From Streptococcus pluranimalium (GTDB lineage Bacteria; Bacillota; Bacilli; Lactobacillales; Streptococcaceae): 64,000 nucleotides of DNA. Numbering within the stretch: position 1 is the first letter of the stretch; the number at the start of each line of letters is the position of its first letter. This document shows positions 44,873 to 54,537 of this stretch, piece by piece. Below the pieces are notes generated by a model. The model saw only the letters and a list, made by a program, of their open reading frames with translations, had not been told where the DNA came from and searched no databases. The stretch covers positions 1,432,001-1,496,000 of the forward strand of contig NZ_CP025536.1 of the NCBI RefSeq assembly GCF_002953735.1. The letters are read 5' to 3'. A program made the position numbers and the translations under genes.

Positions 44873-45692
44873 GTGTCTGACTAATCCTCTCCATAATAGC
44901 ATCGGCCATGATACCATAACCTATATTATTGGGATGAAAATGATCTTCAGTAAATAAGGCATCATTGACAACTGTTGTACGTTCACCGGAAACTGAAACA
45001 ACTCCTTCTTGCCCCTCAACACCTTTGTAAAGCTGATCGTTAATCCCAACAAAATAAACGCCATCGTAATCTGCTACTAATTGTTTCGTTTGCTCATTCC
45101 AATTATCAACAATATCCTGCATTTGAGTCATTTCTGGAAAATTGAGATAAAAGGGGTTGTAGATACCGACAATGTAAATTGGTAGTTCTGGATTACCTTT
45201 TCGAGCTAGTTTGATAATCTCTTTAACATTTTTTCGATAAGCTTTGGCTCCAGGCGTAAAACTATCCGTATCTAGGTGATCTAAATTCTCACGAATAACT
45301 TTCATCACATCGTTTCCCCCAACCGTCAAGGTCATCAGGTTAGCTGTTTTAAGATTCTTTTGAATTGCCTTTTGCTTTTTCATGCGATTCAAAATCTGGC
45401 GACTAGTATTTCCAGAAATACCATAGTTACTCGTTACTGTATCATAGCGATAGGTTTCATCTAGTCGTCTAGCCAAAAGAGGGACAAATCCCCCCTGATT
45501 GGTGGTATCTCCCACTCCTTGAGTGAGGGAATCACCAATAGCTAATAGATGAAATTTTCTCTGCTTTTCCTTTAAAAAGTCAGATTTTTTTAACTGTGAA
45601 TCAGAAGTAGGTATAAAAAGCCAAAAAAGGATCGTAAATAATAAAAAACTCGCTAAGAAAATAGCAAGTCCGTTTCGCAAATTCTTATTCAT
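44859..45692 (-). CDS. SGNH/GDSL hydrolase (YpmR-like)
   Basis: A 277-residue membrane-anchored esterase. The N-terminal helix (about 6-28) is followed by the SGNH domain: AIGDSLTQG (catalytic Ser) near 60, Gly in [14 protein letters not shown] near 135, and DHFHPN (Asp/His) near 258. Family members hydrolyse acyl esters at the cell surface. The ATG overlaps degV by eight bases. Second gene of degV-ypmR-ypmS. Confidence 0.92.
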   Translation of the reverse strand: MNKNLRNGLAIFLASFLLFTILFWLFIPTSDSQLKKSDFLKEKQRKFHLLAIGDSLTQGVGDTTNQGGFVPLLARRLDETYRYDTVTSNYGISGNTSRQILNRMKKQKAIQKNLKTANLMTLTVGGNDVMKVIRENLDHLDTDSFTPGAKAYRKNVKEIIKLARKGNPELPIYIVGIYNPFYLNFPEMTQMQDIVDNWNEQTKQLVADYDGVYFVGINDQLYKGVEGQEGVVSVSGERTTVVNDALFTEDHFHPNNIGYGIMADAIMERISQTHETK

Positions 45693-46524
45693 AGCGCACC
45701 ATAACTGCAAAAGCATCCTCACCCGTATGCGTCTGAATAATAGATCCCGTTTCTAAAACAGAAATGTCTTGCTTAACCAGTCCTTGTAGTTTATCTTTAA
45801 GAGTCATTGCAAAGTCTTTTTTGCCTGAATACGAAATGGCAATTTCCGCAACTTGTCTAGCTCCTAAATCAGAGACAAAAGTATCCACCCATTTTGTAAA
45901 AGTCTTTGCACCTCGCCCTTTAATCAGAGGATTAAGAGCATGATCTTTAAGTTCCATCAAAACACGAATATTCAAAAGAGAGCTCAAAAGACCAGTCACT
46001 CGCCCAATACGTCCTCCTTTGACAAGATTTTCTAAAGTAGACACACCAATATAAAGCTCCGTCTTCTGACGAACTGATTCAATATGAGACAAAATGGTCT
46101 CCAAATCTGCACCATCTTTAGCAAGTTTAGCCGCCTCAACAACTTGGAATTTCATCGCTTGATCAGTAAAGCCAGAATCAAGAATAGTCGCGTCTACTCC
46201 AGCAATCATTGCCCCTTGGCGAGCAGCTTCAACAGTACCAGATAAGGAGTGTGTCAAGTGGATAGAAACGATTTGCTCAGCACCATTTGCAACAAGATTC
46301 TCGTAAACTTCCGCAAATAAACCAACCGGTGGCTGGCTGGTCTTAGGCAAGTTCTTACCCGCCTTCATAAGTGACAAAAATTTTCCTTCTTCTTTAAGAT
46401 CTTTATCTGAAAATAACTCGCCATCAATCATTACAGAAAGCGGAACAATGGTAATATCTAACGCTTCTACAATAGATGGTTCAATTGTAATGGATGAATC
46501 TGTTACGATTTTTATCTTACTCAT
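45685..46524 (-). CDS. DegV family fatty-acid-binding protein (FakB-like)
   Basis: A 279-residue DegV protein. N-terminal IVTDSSITI and [15 protein letters not shown] near residue 88 are the family lipid-carboxylate-binding elements; the C-terminal helical domain buries the acyl chain. DegV proteins bind fatty acids, and some (FakB) present them to the kinase FakA for phospholipid synthesis. Whether this one is FakB or another DegV is not decidable here. First gene of a three-gene operon. Confidence 0.93.
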   Translation of the reverse strand: MSKIKIVTDSSITIEPSIVEALDITIVPLSVMIDGELFSDKDLKEEGKFLSLMKAGKNLPKTSQPPVGLFAEVYENLVANGAEQIVSIHLTHSLSGTVEAARQGAMIAGVDATILDSGFTDQAMKFQVVEAAKLAKDGADLETILSHIESVRQKTELYIGVSTLENLVKGGRIGRVTGLLSSLLNIRVLMELKDHALNPLIKGRGAKTFTKWVDTFVSDLGARQVAEIAISYSGKKDFAMTLKDKLQGLVKQDISVLETGSIIQTHTGEDAFAVMVRYE

Positions 46525-46568
46525 GTCAAAACCTATTCCAATCTTATTTCCTTGTTACGTGTTTTTTC

Positions 46569-46574
46569 ATTATA
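46569..46574 (-). promoter_or_regulatory. Extended -10 promoter of degV operon
   Basis: The minus strand reads TTTGGTATAATG, with TG one base before TATAAT, about 45 bases upstream of degV. Confidence 0.55.
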
Positions 46575-46636
46575 CCAAAAAACGATATTTTTAGGAATCA
46601 ATGACAACCGACCATCTAGATTACAACTAAAGAGGC

Positions 46637-48295
46637 TTACTTTTTTAATAATTCTCTTGCTTGTTCCCTAGCTGATGCAGTAACATCACTCCCAGCAATC
46701 ATCTTGGCAACTTCTTCAATCCGTTCGTCCTCATTAAGCAGGCGAACAGTAGAAACTGTTGAGGTATCATCACTTTCTTTAGAGATATAAAACTGATAAT
46801 CTGCCGCAGCAATAACCTGTGGCAAATGAGAAATCGCAAGAACTTGACCGTGACTTCCAATTTTATAAATCTTTTGCGCAATAGCCTGAGCAACGCGACC
46901 TGATACCCCAGTGTCAACTTCATCAAAAACGATGCTAGTCTTATCTTCCTTACGAGAAAAGGCTGATTTTATAGCCAACATCAGACGAGATAATTCACCG
47001 CCCGAGGCAACTTTAACTAATGGTTTAAAACCTTCCCCTGGATTGGTCGAAATATAAAATTCAACCAACTCATTCCCTTCTTTGCTAAATTTTCCCTTAT
47101 TAAACTGTACTTGAAAGTCTGCTTTTTCCATATAAAGCTCTCTAAGTTCAGCTTTAATCTCCTCTTCAAGAGAACGAGCAATGTTATGCCTAGCATCTGA
47201 TAGTTTAGCCGCAGCGGCTAATAACTCTTTTTCCAAAAGACGAAGGTCCATTTCTAGACTCTCTGAATTAGCATCATTTCCAGTTAAGAGATTATATTCC
47301 TTAGTGATATTATCTAAATAATCCAAAACATCATCCACGCTACCACCATATTTTCGCGTAATCGTGTTTAATATATCCAGACGAGCTTCAACAGCTAGCA
47401 AACGACCAGCATCAAAATCTAGATTGTCAATAAGATCTGATAGTCCCTTGGCAACATCCTCTAAAACATAATAACTTTCAGCTAGATGAGTGGATAGTTC
47501 TTTATACTCAGGATCAAATTCTTCCAAGGTCATCATATCATTCATAGCTGAACGAACATTTGACAGACTAGACAGTTCCTCGTTATCTAACATAGTATAA
47601 GCATTGGTTAAAGTATCCGCAATCTGTTTGTGATTCATCAACTTGTCACGTTCTTGAACCAACTTTTCATCTTCACCTGATGTAAGGGCTGCTGCTTCAA
47701 TCTCTGCCATTTGAAATTCGAGCATTTCAATTCGAGCCTTATGTTCACGCTCATTCTTTTGCTGGTCAAGAACACGTTTACGCAATACTCGATAGGATTC
47801 AAAGGTTTCTTGATAAGTTGCTTTAATATCGGCGAAAGCAGTATCACCAAACTCATCCAGCATACGAATGTGAAGACTCGGTTTCATCAATTCTTCTTGA
47901 TCGTGCTGCCCATGGATATCAACCAGATGCTGGCCAATTGCTTTCAAGGTTGTCACATTAACCATTTGACCATTAACACGACTGACACTACGTCCATTTT
48001 GGAAAATATCACGACGAATAATCAAGTCATCTTCAAAATCAATACCGTTCTCTTCTAAAATAGCAAGCAGTTGAGGACTCTTTTCAACTGAAAATAGTCC
48101 TTCGATTTCAGCCTTGGGCTGTCCATGGCGAATAACTTCCGTTGAAGCACGCGCACCAAGCATCATGTTCATCGCATCAATGATAATAGACTTCCCAGCT
48201 CCGGTTTCACCAGTTAAGACGGTCATACCGTTATCAAACGTCAATGAAATCTCCTCAATAATAGCAAAGTTTTTTATGGAAATTTCTAATAACAT
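46637..48295 (-). CDS. recN: DNA repair ATPase RecN
   Basis: A 552-residue SMC-like repair protein, full length. Walker A GETGAGKS is at about 30-37, coiled coils fill about 160-350, the signature VASGGELSRLMLA lies near 428 and Walker B is TSIVFDEVDTGVSG near 465. RecN acts early at double-strand breaks. It follows argR closely, the order conserved in Firmicutes. Confidence 0.97.
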   Translation of the reverse strand: MLLEISIKNFAIIEEISLTFDNGMTVLTGETGAGKSIIIDAMNMMLGARASTEVIRHGQPKAEIEGLFSVEKSPQLLAILEENGIDFEDDLIIRRDIFQNGRSVSRVNGQMVNVTTLKAIGQHLVDIHGQHDQEELMKPSLHIRMLDEFGDTAFADIKATYQETFESYRVLRKRVLDQQKNEREHKARIEMLEFQMAEIEAAALTSGEDEKLVQERDKLMNHKQIADTLTNAYTMLDNEELSSLSNVRSAMNDMMTLEEFDPEYKELSTHLAESYYVLEDVAKGLSDLIDNLDFDAGRLLAVEARLDILNTITRKYGGSVDDVLDYLDNITKEYNLLTGNDANSESLEMDLRLLEKELLAAAAKLSDARHNIARSLEEEIKAELRELYMEKADFQVQFNKGKFSKEGNELVEFYISTNPGEGFKPLVKVASGGELSRLMLAIKSAFSRKEDKTSIVFDEVDTGVSGRVAQAIAQKIYKIGSHGQVLAISHLPQVIAAADYQFYISKESDDTSTVSTVRLLNEDERIEEVAKMIAGSDVTASAREQARELLKK

Positions 48296-48310
48296 GCTTG
48301 TCCTCGTTTT

Positions 48311-48778
48311 CTATTTCTTTTTGATTAAACCTTGAAAAATCTCTGTAAGTTCTTTAGCATTTTCGCCAGTTGTCGCAATTAAAAGCAGACTATCATCATC
48401 ACCAAGTAAGCTAAAAATCTTTTCCGAATAATCTTCTAGGATAAGGCGTTTTAAATACTTTGTTGAGCCAGGGACGACAGTGATAGAGATCATATTAATT
48501 ATCTCTGATTCCCCTTGAGTCACTTCTAAAATATTTTCAGCTGCTCGCTGCAAAGGGCTCATGTAACGTTGTGCAGCTTCATTTGATAGACCATAAACAT
48601 AGCCACCACGGTTACTTTTTACCTTAATAATCCCAATCGTATTAATATCCCTCGAAACCGTTGCTTGAGTTGCCACAACGCCTTTGGACTCTAAAATAGC
48701 GACTAATTCTTGTTGCGTTTCAATTTCTTGTTCGCTAACAATGTGTCGAATTAATTCTAATCGTTCATTCTTCCGCAT
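48311..48778 (-). CDS. argR: ArgR/AhrC-family arginine repressor
   Basis: A 155-residue regulator. The N-terminal winged helix (KNERLELIRHIVSEQEI; ATQATVSRDINTIGIIKV) and the C-terminal hexamerisation and arginine-binding domain (GDDDSLLLIAT) are both present. Streptococci carry several paralogues; the copy between tlyA and recN is the AhrC-like one. The ATG giving MRKNERLELI overlaps tlyA by 14 bases. Confidence 0.93.
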   Translation of the reverse strand: MRKNERLELIRHIVSEQEIETQQELVAILESKGVVATQATVSRDINTIGIIKVKSNRGGYVYGLSNEAAQRYMSPLQRAAENILEVTQGESEIINMISITVVPGSTKYLKRLILEDYSEKIFSLLGDDDSLLLIATTGENAKELTEIFQGLIKKK

Positions 48779-49592
48779 TTTTCTTAAATTCCTCATGTGC
48801 TTTTGCAACAACCTGACAGATATCCGTTAAAACCAAATTCTCAGGAGTTGCTGATTTTTCTAACAAAGCTAAAAATTCGATATTTCCGTGACCACCTTGT
48901 ATCGGTGAAAAATCAAGTCCCCTAACTGTAAATCCGTAATTGACAGCAAAAGACGTTACATTTTCCAAAACTTTTTCGTGAACAACCTTATCTTTAACAA
49001 TGCCATTTTTACCAATCTGCTCACGCCCCGCTTCAAATTGTGGTTTGACGAGGGCAACCACCTGACCGCCATCCACTAGGATATTAGCTAGCGCTGGCAA
49101 AATCAAATTGAGCGATATAAAACTAACATCAATACTGGCAAATGATGGTAAGCCTTCCCTAAAGTCCTTACTCTCGGCGTAACGAAAATTATATTGCTCC
49201 ATCGAACGCACCCGTTCATCCTGGCGTAATTTCCAAACCAATTGATTGGTTCCGACATCCACCGCATAAACCAGTTTAGCGCCATTTTGCAGCATGACAT
49301 CAGTGAACCCTCCTGTTGAGGCACCAATATCAATGGTGGTAGCATTTTCCACGGATAGTCCAAACACTTCTAAGGCCTTTTCAAGTTTCAATCCACCCCG
49401 GCTGACATACTTAAGTTTTTCACCCTTGAGTTTTAGCTCAGTGGCTTCATCAATTTTTTCACCGGGTTTATCATAACGTTGACCGTTAATAATATTGACA
49501 ACCAAGCCTGCCATGACGCCACGTTTGGCTTGTTCTCTAGTATCAAACAGCCCCTGTTTATAGGCCAACACATCCACTCTTTCTTTAGGCAT
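48765..49592 (-). CDS. tlyA: TlyA family rRNA 2'-O-methyltransferase (hemolysin A homologue)
   Basis: A 275-residue protein with an N-terminal S4 RNA-binding domain (KERVDVLAYKQGLFDTREQA) and an FtsJ-like methyltransferase domain (IDIGASTGGFTDVML near residue 91; VALVKPQFE near 185). TlyA methylates rRNA riboses in mycobacteria; a hemolytic role in streptococci is not established. It overlaps the polyprenyl synthase gene by eight bases. Confidence 0.94.
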   Translation of the reverse strand: MPKERVDVLAYKQGLFDTREQAKRGVMAGLVVNIINGQRYDKPGEKIDEATELKLKGEKLKYVSRGGLKLEKALEVFGLSVENATTIDIGASTGGFTDVMLQNGAKLVYAVDVGTNQLVWKLRQDERVRSMEQYNFRYAESKDFREGLPSFASIDVSFISLNLILPALANILVDGGQVVALVKPQFEAGREQIGKNGIVKDKVVHEKVLENVTSFAVNYGFTVRGLDFSPIQGGHGNIEFLALLEKSATPENLVLTDICQVVAKAHEEFKKNAEE

Positions 49593-50454
49593 GAAGTCGT
49601 AACCTTTCTATGATAGGCAAAATACATCCGGCTTTAAAATCTGTTTCTTCTTCTAGGTTTTGGAAAATAGCTACCGCTTGATTGAGCGAGTCGTCCAAAA
49701 TCTCATAAGATTTCTCTACACCTAAAAGAGCTGGGTAGGTTGATTTATCAGCAAGGATATCCTTATTAGGTGTTTTACCTAAAACATCAAAATCCGCTGT
49801 CACATCTAGAATATCATCGCGAACCTGAAAAGCTAGACCAAGCAATTGGCCTGCTGTACCTAATGCTAAAATGACCTTCTCCGATTGCTTGGCAATACGT
49901 CCAGCTGCTAAGAATGGGAAAACTAAGAGAGCACCTGTTTTGTTGGCGTGAATCAACTGAACTTGCTCAAGCGTCAAGCTCTGACCTTCTCCCTTCATAT
50001 CAAGCATTTGCCCACCGACCATACCAAACGTTCCTGAAAAACGCGATAACATTTGGATAAGACTTACTTTGATATCCGCTTCCAAATCCGCTTCAGCAAT
50101 AAGACCTGGGGCATCTAGAAAGAGCGAATCAGCTGCTAAAATAGCTGTTGCTTCATCGAACTTTTTGTGATTGGTCAAACGACCACGACGGTAATCGTCG
50201 TTGTCCATGGCAGGAAGGTCGTCGTGAATCAAACTACCAGTGTGAATCATCTCAAGAGCTGCTGCTACGTCAAAATGCGCCTCTGTCAACTTTATTCCGA
50301 ATCCTTCTAGTAAATCCAATAAAATCATGGGACGAATCCGCTTGCCACCGCTATCAACGGAATAAAGAATGGCGTCAATCAGGTCTTTTGAAACAGCATT
50401 TTGGCTCTGATAATAAGTACGGATGGCTTGATCAATTTGAGTCATCTTATCCAT
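49585..50454 (-). CDS. ispA: Farnesyl/geranyl diphosphate synthase (polyprenyl synthetase)
   Basis: A 289-residue trans-prenyl synthase. First Asp-rich motif DDLPAMDND is near residue 80 and the second DDILD near 220; GGKRIRP is near 35. It condenses isopentenyl diphosphate units for undecaprenyl and quinone-type precursors. Its ATG shares an A with the xseB stop (TAATG). Confidence 0.94.
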   Translation of the reverse strand: MDKMTQIDQAIRTYYQSQNAVSKDLIDAILYSVDSGGKRIRPMILLDLLEGFGIKLTEAHFDVAAALEMIHTGSLIHDDLPAMDNDDYRRGRLTNHKKFDEATAILAADSLFLDAPGLIAEADLEADIKVSLIQMLSRFSGTFGMVGGQMLDMKGEGQSLTLEQVQLIHANKTGALLVFPFLAAGRIAKQSEKVILALGTAGQLLGLAFQVRDDILDVTADFDVLGKTPNKDILADKSTYPALLGVEKSYEILDDSLNQAVAIFQNLEEETDFKAGCILPIIERLRLHA

Positions 50455-50672
50455 TAGGCATCCAATTCCACTTCTGCACCGTCCGGCTGCATGACCTTAA
50501 CCAGCGTTTTTTCAGCGTCTTGCAAGGTCTTTTGCAATTCTTTGGACAGAATCATCCCTTTTTGAAATTGCTCAATAGCTTTTTCTAAAGGAACATCACC
50601 ATTTTCCAACTGGGTTACAATAGTTTCTAAATCTTGTAAATTCTCTTCAAATGTTTTTTTCTTACTTGGCAT
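50454..50672 (-). CDS. xseB: Exodeoxyribonuclease VII small subunit
   Basis: A 72-residue helical protein ([20 protein letters not shown]) that is the regulatory and stabilising subunit of exonuclease VII. It overlaps xseA by 11 bases and ispA by one base. Confidence 0.95.
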   Translation of the reverse strand: MPSKKKTFEENLQDLETIVTQLENGDVPLEKAIEQFQKGMILSKELQKTLQDAEKTLVKVMQPDGAEVELDA

Positions 50673-51990
50673 TTTCTACCTCTACTTCTAGCTGACCATC
50701 CTTCATTTGAATCGAAAGGTGGTCTCCTTTTTTGACATCATTAACACTGGTAATAGGTTTTTTATCTTTTTGAATAATCGCATAACCACGCGCCACAATT
50801 CTTGTCGTATCAAGTGACAAAAGCGCATCTTGAGCCTTTTCAAAACGACTAACCTTGCTGTCATAAGCACTGGTCATATTTGACATCAGCAGACGATTTA
50901 AAACAGCTAAACGTTCATCATAGCGGTTGACTTTTTCGGACAATCCAATTGTCAAGAGACGTTGATTTAAGAGGCGTTCTTGCTGCTGAGCTTGCTTAAG
51001 GTTAGTTGTCATTAATTGACTTAAACGACTGGTCAAATGGTCTAACTTTTGAGCAATACCATCATAAAGACGTTCAGGTTGTCTAAACATAACAGAAGCC
51101 CTCAGTTTGTCTAATCGGTCTCTTTGCCATTTTAACTGGCGTAAACTAGCCTGATAAGCCCGTTGCTGACGCTCACCAATCCAAGCCAAAATATCAGCCT
51201 TAGTAATAGGTGTTGCTAATTCAGCCGCTGCCGTAGGTGTAGCTGCTCGCTGGTCTGCGACAAAATCAGCTAAGGTTGTGTCTGTTTCATGACCGACACT
51301 GGAAATAATCGGCAAACGGGATTCAAAAATCGCTTCAACCACGATTTCCTCGTTAAAAGCCCATAAGTCTTCAATGGAACCACCACCACGACCAATAATC
51401 AGGATATCTAAATCTTCTCGCTGATTAGCCTCAGCAATATTAGCTGCCACTTCTTGCGCAGCACCATCGCCTTGAACCTTTGTTGGAAAAAGAAGAATAT
51501 CCACTCCAGGAAAGCGTCTTGAAATAGTTGTGATAATATCCCTAATAACAGCCCCACTTGGACTAGTGACCACTCCTATTTTTTTAGGAAATTGAGGGAG
51601 CGACTGCTTGTGTCTATCGTCAAAATAGCCTGCCTCGCTTAATTTTTTCTTGAGCTGCTCAAATTGTAGAGCTAAAGCGCCAATGCCATCTGGCTCCGCC
51701 TTTTCAATAATAATGGAATAAGAACCACCAGGCTCATAGAGTTGGATACGACCGATGACATTAATTTTCATGCCCTCTTCCAGATCAAATCCTAATTTTT
51801 TGAATTGTCCAGCCCACACGGTCGCTTGTATAACCGCATGCTCATCCTTAAGCGAAAAATACTGGTGATTAGGACGACGTCGAAAATTTGACACTTGCCC
51901 CGTCAAATAAACCCGCTCTAGGTATGGATCTCGATCAAATTTCAATTTGAGATACTTGGTTAAATGACTAACTGTTAAATAATCCGACAT
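50662..51990 (-). CDS. xseA: Exodeoxyribonuclease VII large subunit
   Basis: A 442-residue catalytic subunit. N-terminal OB fold ([16 protein letters not shown]) at about 4-100, catalytic domain with [14 protein letters not shown] and [13 protein letters not shown], then a long coiled coil. It degrades single-stranded DNA in repair. First gene of the xseA-xseB-ispA-tlyA-argR-recN string. Confidence 0.96.
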   Translation of the reverse strand: MSDYLTVSHLTKYLKLKFDRDPYLERVYLTGQVSNFRRRPNHQYFSLKDEHAVIQATVWAGQFKKLGFDLEEGMKINVIGRIQLYEPGGSYSIIIEKAEPDGIGALALQFEQLKKKLSEAGYFDDRHKQSLPQFPKKIGVVTSPSGAVIRDIITTISRRFPGVDILLFPTKVQGDGAAQEVAANIAEANQREDLDILIIGRGGGSIEDLWAFNEEIVVEAIFESRLPIISSVGHETDTTLADFVADQRAATPTAAAELATPITKADILAWIGERQQRAYQASLRQLKWQRDRLDKLRASVMFRQPERLYDGIAQKLDHLTSRLSQLMTTNLKQAQQQERLLNQRLLTIGLSEKVNRYDERLAVLNRLLMSNMTSAYDSKVSRFEKAQDALLSLDTTRIVARGYAIIQKDKKPITSVNDVKKGDHLSIQMKDGQLEVEVENAK

Positions 51991-52027
51991 CTATTCCCTT
52001 TCCATTTTTATGCAAAATTCTTCATTC

Positions 52028-52033
52028 ATTATA
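52028..52033 (-). promoter_or_regulatory. Extended -10 promoter of xseA operon
   Basis: The minus strand reads AATGGTATAATG, TG one base before TATAAT, about 38 bases upstream of xseA. Confidence 0.55.
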
Positions 52034-52150
52034 CCATTTTTCAGTCAATAAGAACAAAAGCAAACTGGATAAATAAAAGCAAAAAAGCAAGAAAAAACCT
52101 AATAACAAGATCTTTTCCTACTTTTTTAAAAACTATTCATTAATCGATCT

Positions 52151-53137
52151 TTACAAAGCACCGACAATCCTATGTGGTTGATAGGCTTCATCGAGATAGG
52201 CCATATCTTCAGATGACAATGCTACATCAAAAGCCCCCATGAAATCATCCAAATATTTTTCTTTCGTCACCCCAACAATTGGCGAATGAATACCTTTTTG
52301 CCACAGCCAAGCAAGAGCTATTTGAGCTCTAGAAACAGCTTTTTGCTCTGCCAATTCAGCCACACGGGCAACAATCTGACGATCTAGCTCTTCCGTAGAA
52401 TCATATTTGTCGTGAGCTACCTGGTCGGTTTTACTACGAGCAGTATCCGCATTCCAATCCCTCACTACACGACCTGCTGCCAAAGGGCTGTAGGGCACCA
52501 AAGCCACTCCAGAATCTTGGCAGAAGGGAATCATTTCACGTTCATCCTCACGATAAAGCATATTGTAGTGGTTTTGCATAACAGAAAATTTGGTCCAGCC
52601 ATTCTTTTCAGCGACATACTGTGCTTTTTGGAATTGCCAAGCATACATAGCTGAAGCCCCTAGATAGTGAACCTTACCATCACGCACCAAATCATTCAAA
52701 GCAGCCATGGTTTCTTCAATCGGTGTCTCATAATCCCAACGGTGAATATAAAGAATATCAATATAATCCGTACCTAGCCGTTTTAAACTAGCCTCTACTT
52801 GATTAAAAATGGCTTTACGAGACAAGCCCCTAGTATTTGGACTATCAGAATGACCATCCCCAAAGAAGAGCTTGGTCGCAATAATGACCTCATCACGCTT
52901 AGCAAAATCAGCTAGAGCACGCCCCAAGTATTCTTCACTAGTCCCTTTAGCGTAGGTATTTGCCGTATCAAAAAAATTAATACCCATATCCAAAGCTTTT
53001 TTGATGATATGGCGACTCTCTTCTTCGTTTAGTAGCCAACCAGAATGAAATCCTTTACTAGCATCCCCAAAACTCATGCAACCCAAGCATAATTTTGAAA
53101 CTTCTAATCCAGTATTTCCAAGTCTTATATACTCCAT
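52151..53137 (-). CDS. Aldo/keto reductase
   Basis: A 328-residue NADPH-dependent oxidoreductase with a TIM-barrel AKR pattern. Catalytic Asp and Tyr are in FFDTANTYAKGTSEEYLG near residues 55-62, Lys in ATKLFFG near 87, and YIHRWD near 126. The C-terminal IVGVTKEKYLDD loop binds cofactor. It resembles YajO-type AKRs. Substrate unknown; probably a detoxified carbonyl compound. The promoter has a 19-base MerR-type spacer. Confidence 0.92.
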   Translation of the reverse strand: MEYIRLGNTGLEVSKLCLGCMSFGDASKGFHSGWLLNEEESRHIIKKALDMGINFFDTANTYAKGTSEEYLGRALADFAKRDEVIIATKLFFGDGHSDSPNTRGLSRKAIFNQVEASLKRLGTDYIDILYIHRWDYETPIEETMAALNDLVRDGKVHYLGASAMYAWQFQKAQYVAEKNGWTKFSVMQNHYNMLYREDEREMIPFCQDSGVALVPYSPLAAGRVVRDWNADTARSKTDQVAHDKYDSTEELDRQIVARVAELAEQKAVSRAQIALAWLWQKGIHSPIVGVTKEKYLDDFMGAFDVALSSEDMAYLDEAYQPHRIVGAL

Positions 53138-53168
53138 GATAAACCTCCAATTATCTTAATATAGTTTT

Positions 53169-53199
53169 ATTATACACCCTGTACTCAACTCCAAGTCAA
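53169..53199 (-). promoter_or_regulatory. MerR-type promoter of the aldo/keto reductase
   Basis: On the minus strand TTGACT (53194-53199), a 19-base spacer, TATAAT (53169-53174). The spacer starts TGGAGT, so CTTGGAGT forms the left arm known in NmlR/AdhR operators; the right arm AGTACAGG is degenerate. A 19-base spacer is typical of MerR-family activated promoters. Confidence 0.6.
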
Positions 53200-53212
53200 G
53201 CGTTTTCATTAT

Positions 53213-53318
53213 TATAGTCAAATAAATTAACTTTCAGATCAGGAACTGAATGGCAGACAGTACTGGAGTACGACAAGTTAAAAGTGACCATGTATCAAAG
53301 CTAATTCCAAAGACCATG
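53213..53318. repeat. 106-bp inverted-terminal-repeat element, copy 2
   Basis: It aligns without gaps to 1978-2083, with 18 mismatches by hand count. The left end TATAGTCAAATAAATTAA is intact, while the right end is eroded (AAAGACCATG). It lies between the aldo/keto reductase promoter and the hemolysin-III gene. Confidence 0.75.
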
Positions 53319-53321
53319 TAA

Positions 53322-53345
53322 CAAAAAAATCGGACCATAGTCCGA
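53322..53345 (-). terminator. Terminator at the end of the hemolysin-III gene
   Basis: TCGGAC (53330-53335), CATA loop, GTCCGA (53340-53345), then TTTTTTTG on the minus strand. It lies directly after the stop. Confidence 0.8.
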
Positions 53346-53348
53346 CTC

Positions 53349-53999
53349 TTATAGCATATAAAAGACAATAGCAATATATTGCAATGCTGAAGCCAAAAGG
53401 ATAAATAAGTGCCAAATCATATGGAAATAAGGACGTTTCTTAGCATAAAAGAACGCTCCCACTGTATAAGAAAGCCCACCTGCTAACATAAGTAAGCCAA
53501 AAGTAAGATTAGTTTTTTGAATAATAACCGGAAGGATGAAAACAACTAGCCAACCCATAAACAGGTAAAGAAATAGACTGAATTTTTCGTTAATTTGTTG
53601 AGCCAAAATCTTGTAAAGAATCCCGAATATCGTCACTCCCCATTGCAGAATGATAATAGTTACCCCTAACCAGCCGCCAACCAAAGAAAGAGCTACTGGA
53701 GTATATGAGCCTGCAATAGCAATATAAATCATACTGTGGTCAATAATCCTTAAAATATATTTCTGCGGTGTCCCATAGGTCATAGAGTGATAAACCGTTG
53801 ACGATAAAAACATCAAGAACAAACTAATAACAAAGATAGACATACCAACAGCTGCTGTTAGATTATAAACCTGATAAGCTCTAACCGCTGTAACAGGTAG
53901 GAGAGCCAACATAATAGCTGCTCCCACTCCATGTGTGGTCGCATTAGCAATTTCTTCCCCAAACGATAAGGGATTGCTAAATTTAAAGGTTTGATTCAT
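53349..53999 (-). CDS. Hemolysin III / PAQR family membrane protein
   Basis: A 216-residue protein with seven hydrophobic segments. Family metal-binding residues appear in FGEEIANATTHGVGAA, SSTVYHSM and FYAKKRPYFHMIWHLF. The YqfA/Hly-III family is related to PAQR receptors, and its activity in bacteria is unclear. It overlaps the DUF1836 gene by 17 bases, so translation is coupled. Confidence 0.92.
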   Translation of the reverse strand: MNQTFKFSNPLSFGEEIANATTHGVGAAIMLALLPVTAVRAYQVYNLTAAVGMSIFVISLFLMFLSSTVYHSMTYGTPQKYILRIIDHSMIYIAIAGSYTPVALSLVGGWLGVTIIILQWGVTIFGILYKILAQQINEKFSLFLYLFMGWLVVFILPVIIQKTNLTFGLLMLAGGLSYTVGAFFYAKKRPYFHMIWHLFILLASALQYIAIVFYML

Positions 54000-54462
54000 T
54001 ATCTTTTCCTCCTAGTTCAATGGTCAATAAGCGCGCTTTATAATAGGATCTCACAGCTAAGCAAGAGTAAGCAATAATTTCTGGCACTTCTGCTTCTTCA
54101 TTCATACAAATAACAAACAAATTGTACAAGTCTTCAGAGCTATAGTTCTGCCGCAAAACCTCCAAGGTTTCCCCGATTTCTTGTAGGCTAAAAACATTCT
54201 TTAAGAAAGCAATAGCAATCAAGCGAGCAATCTGATGCCGCTGATACTTTTTCTTAACCGGCTTTTCCAAGTGTCCATTCTTGACATAATTATTGACCAT
54301 AGAAGAGGTAATCCCCTTAACATCTCTATCAACGCGTGTCTGGCTAACCTTGTTAACATAATAAAGCACTTGGTCTAAATAAAGTTCCAGCTCTGGCAAG
54401 TCTTCCCATAATGGTAATTTTTTTAAATGAATTTCTTCAAAAATATCACATCTAGTTTTCAT
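53983..54462 (-). CDS. DUF1836 domain protein
   Basis: A 159-residue soluble protein. Residues about 38-110 (ITSSMVNNYVKNGHLEKPVKK then RHQIARLIAIAFLKNVFSL) have the MerR-like helical pattern of DUF1836, suggesting DNA binding. Function is not known. It precedes and overlaps the hemolysin-III gene, so it may regulate it. Confidence 0.85.
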   Translation of the reverse strand: MKTRCDIFEEIHLKKLPLWEDLPELELYLDQVLYYVNKVSQTRVDRDVKGITSSMVNNYVKNGHLEKPVKKKYQRHQIARLIAIAFLKNVFSLQEIGETLEVLRQNYSSEDLYNLFVICMNEEAEVPEIIAYSCLAVRSYYKARLLTIELGGKDNESNL

Positions 54463-54495
54463 AACTAGATTATATCATTTGTGTGAAAATAAACA

Positions 54496-54523
54496 AGAAA
54501 AAATCTTGTCCGAAGACAAGATT
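54496..54523 (-). terminator. Terminator after folD
   Basis: AATCTTGTC (54502-54510), CGAA loop (TTCG on the transcript), GACAAGATT (54515-54523), followed by TTTTTTC on the minus strand. Confidence 0.85.
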
Positions 54524-54537
54524 CTATTTTTATCTAA

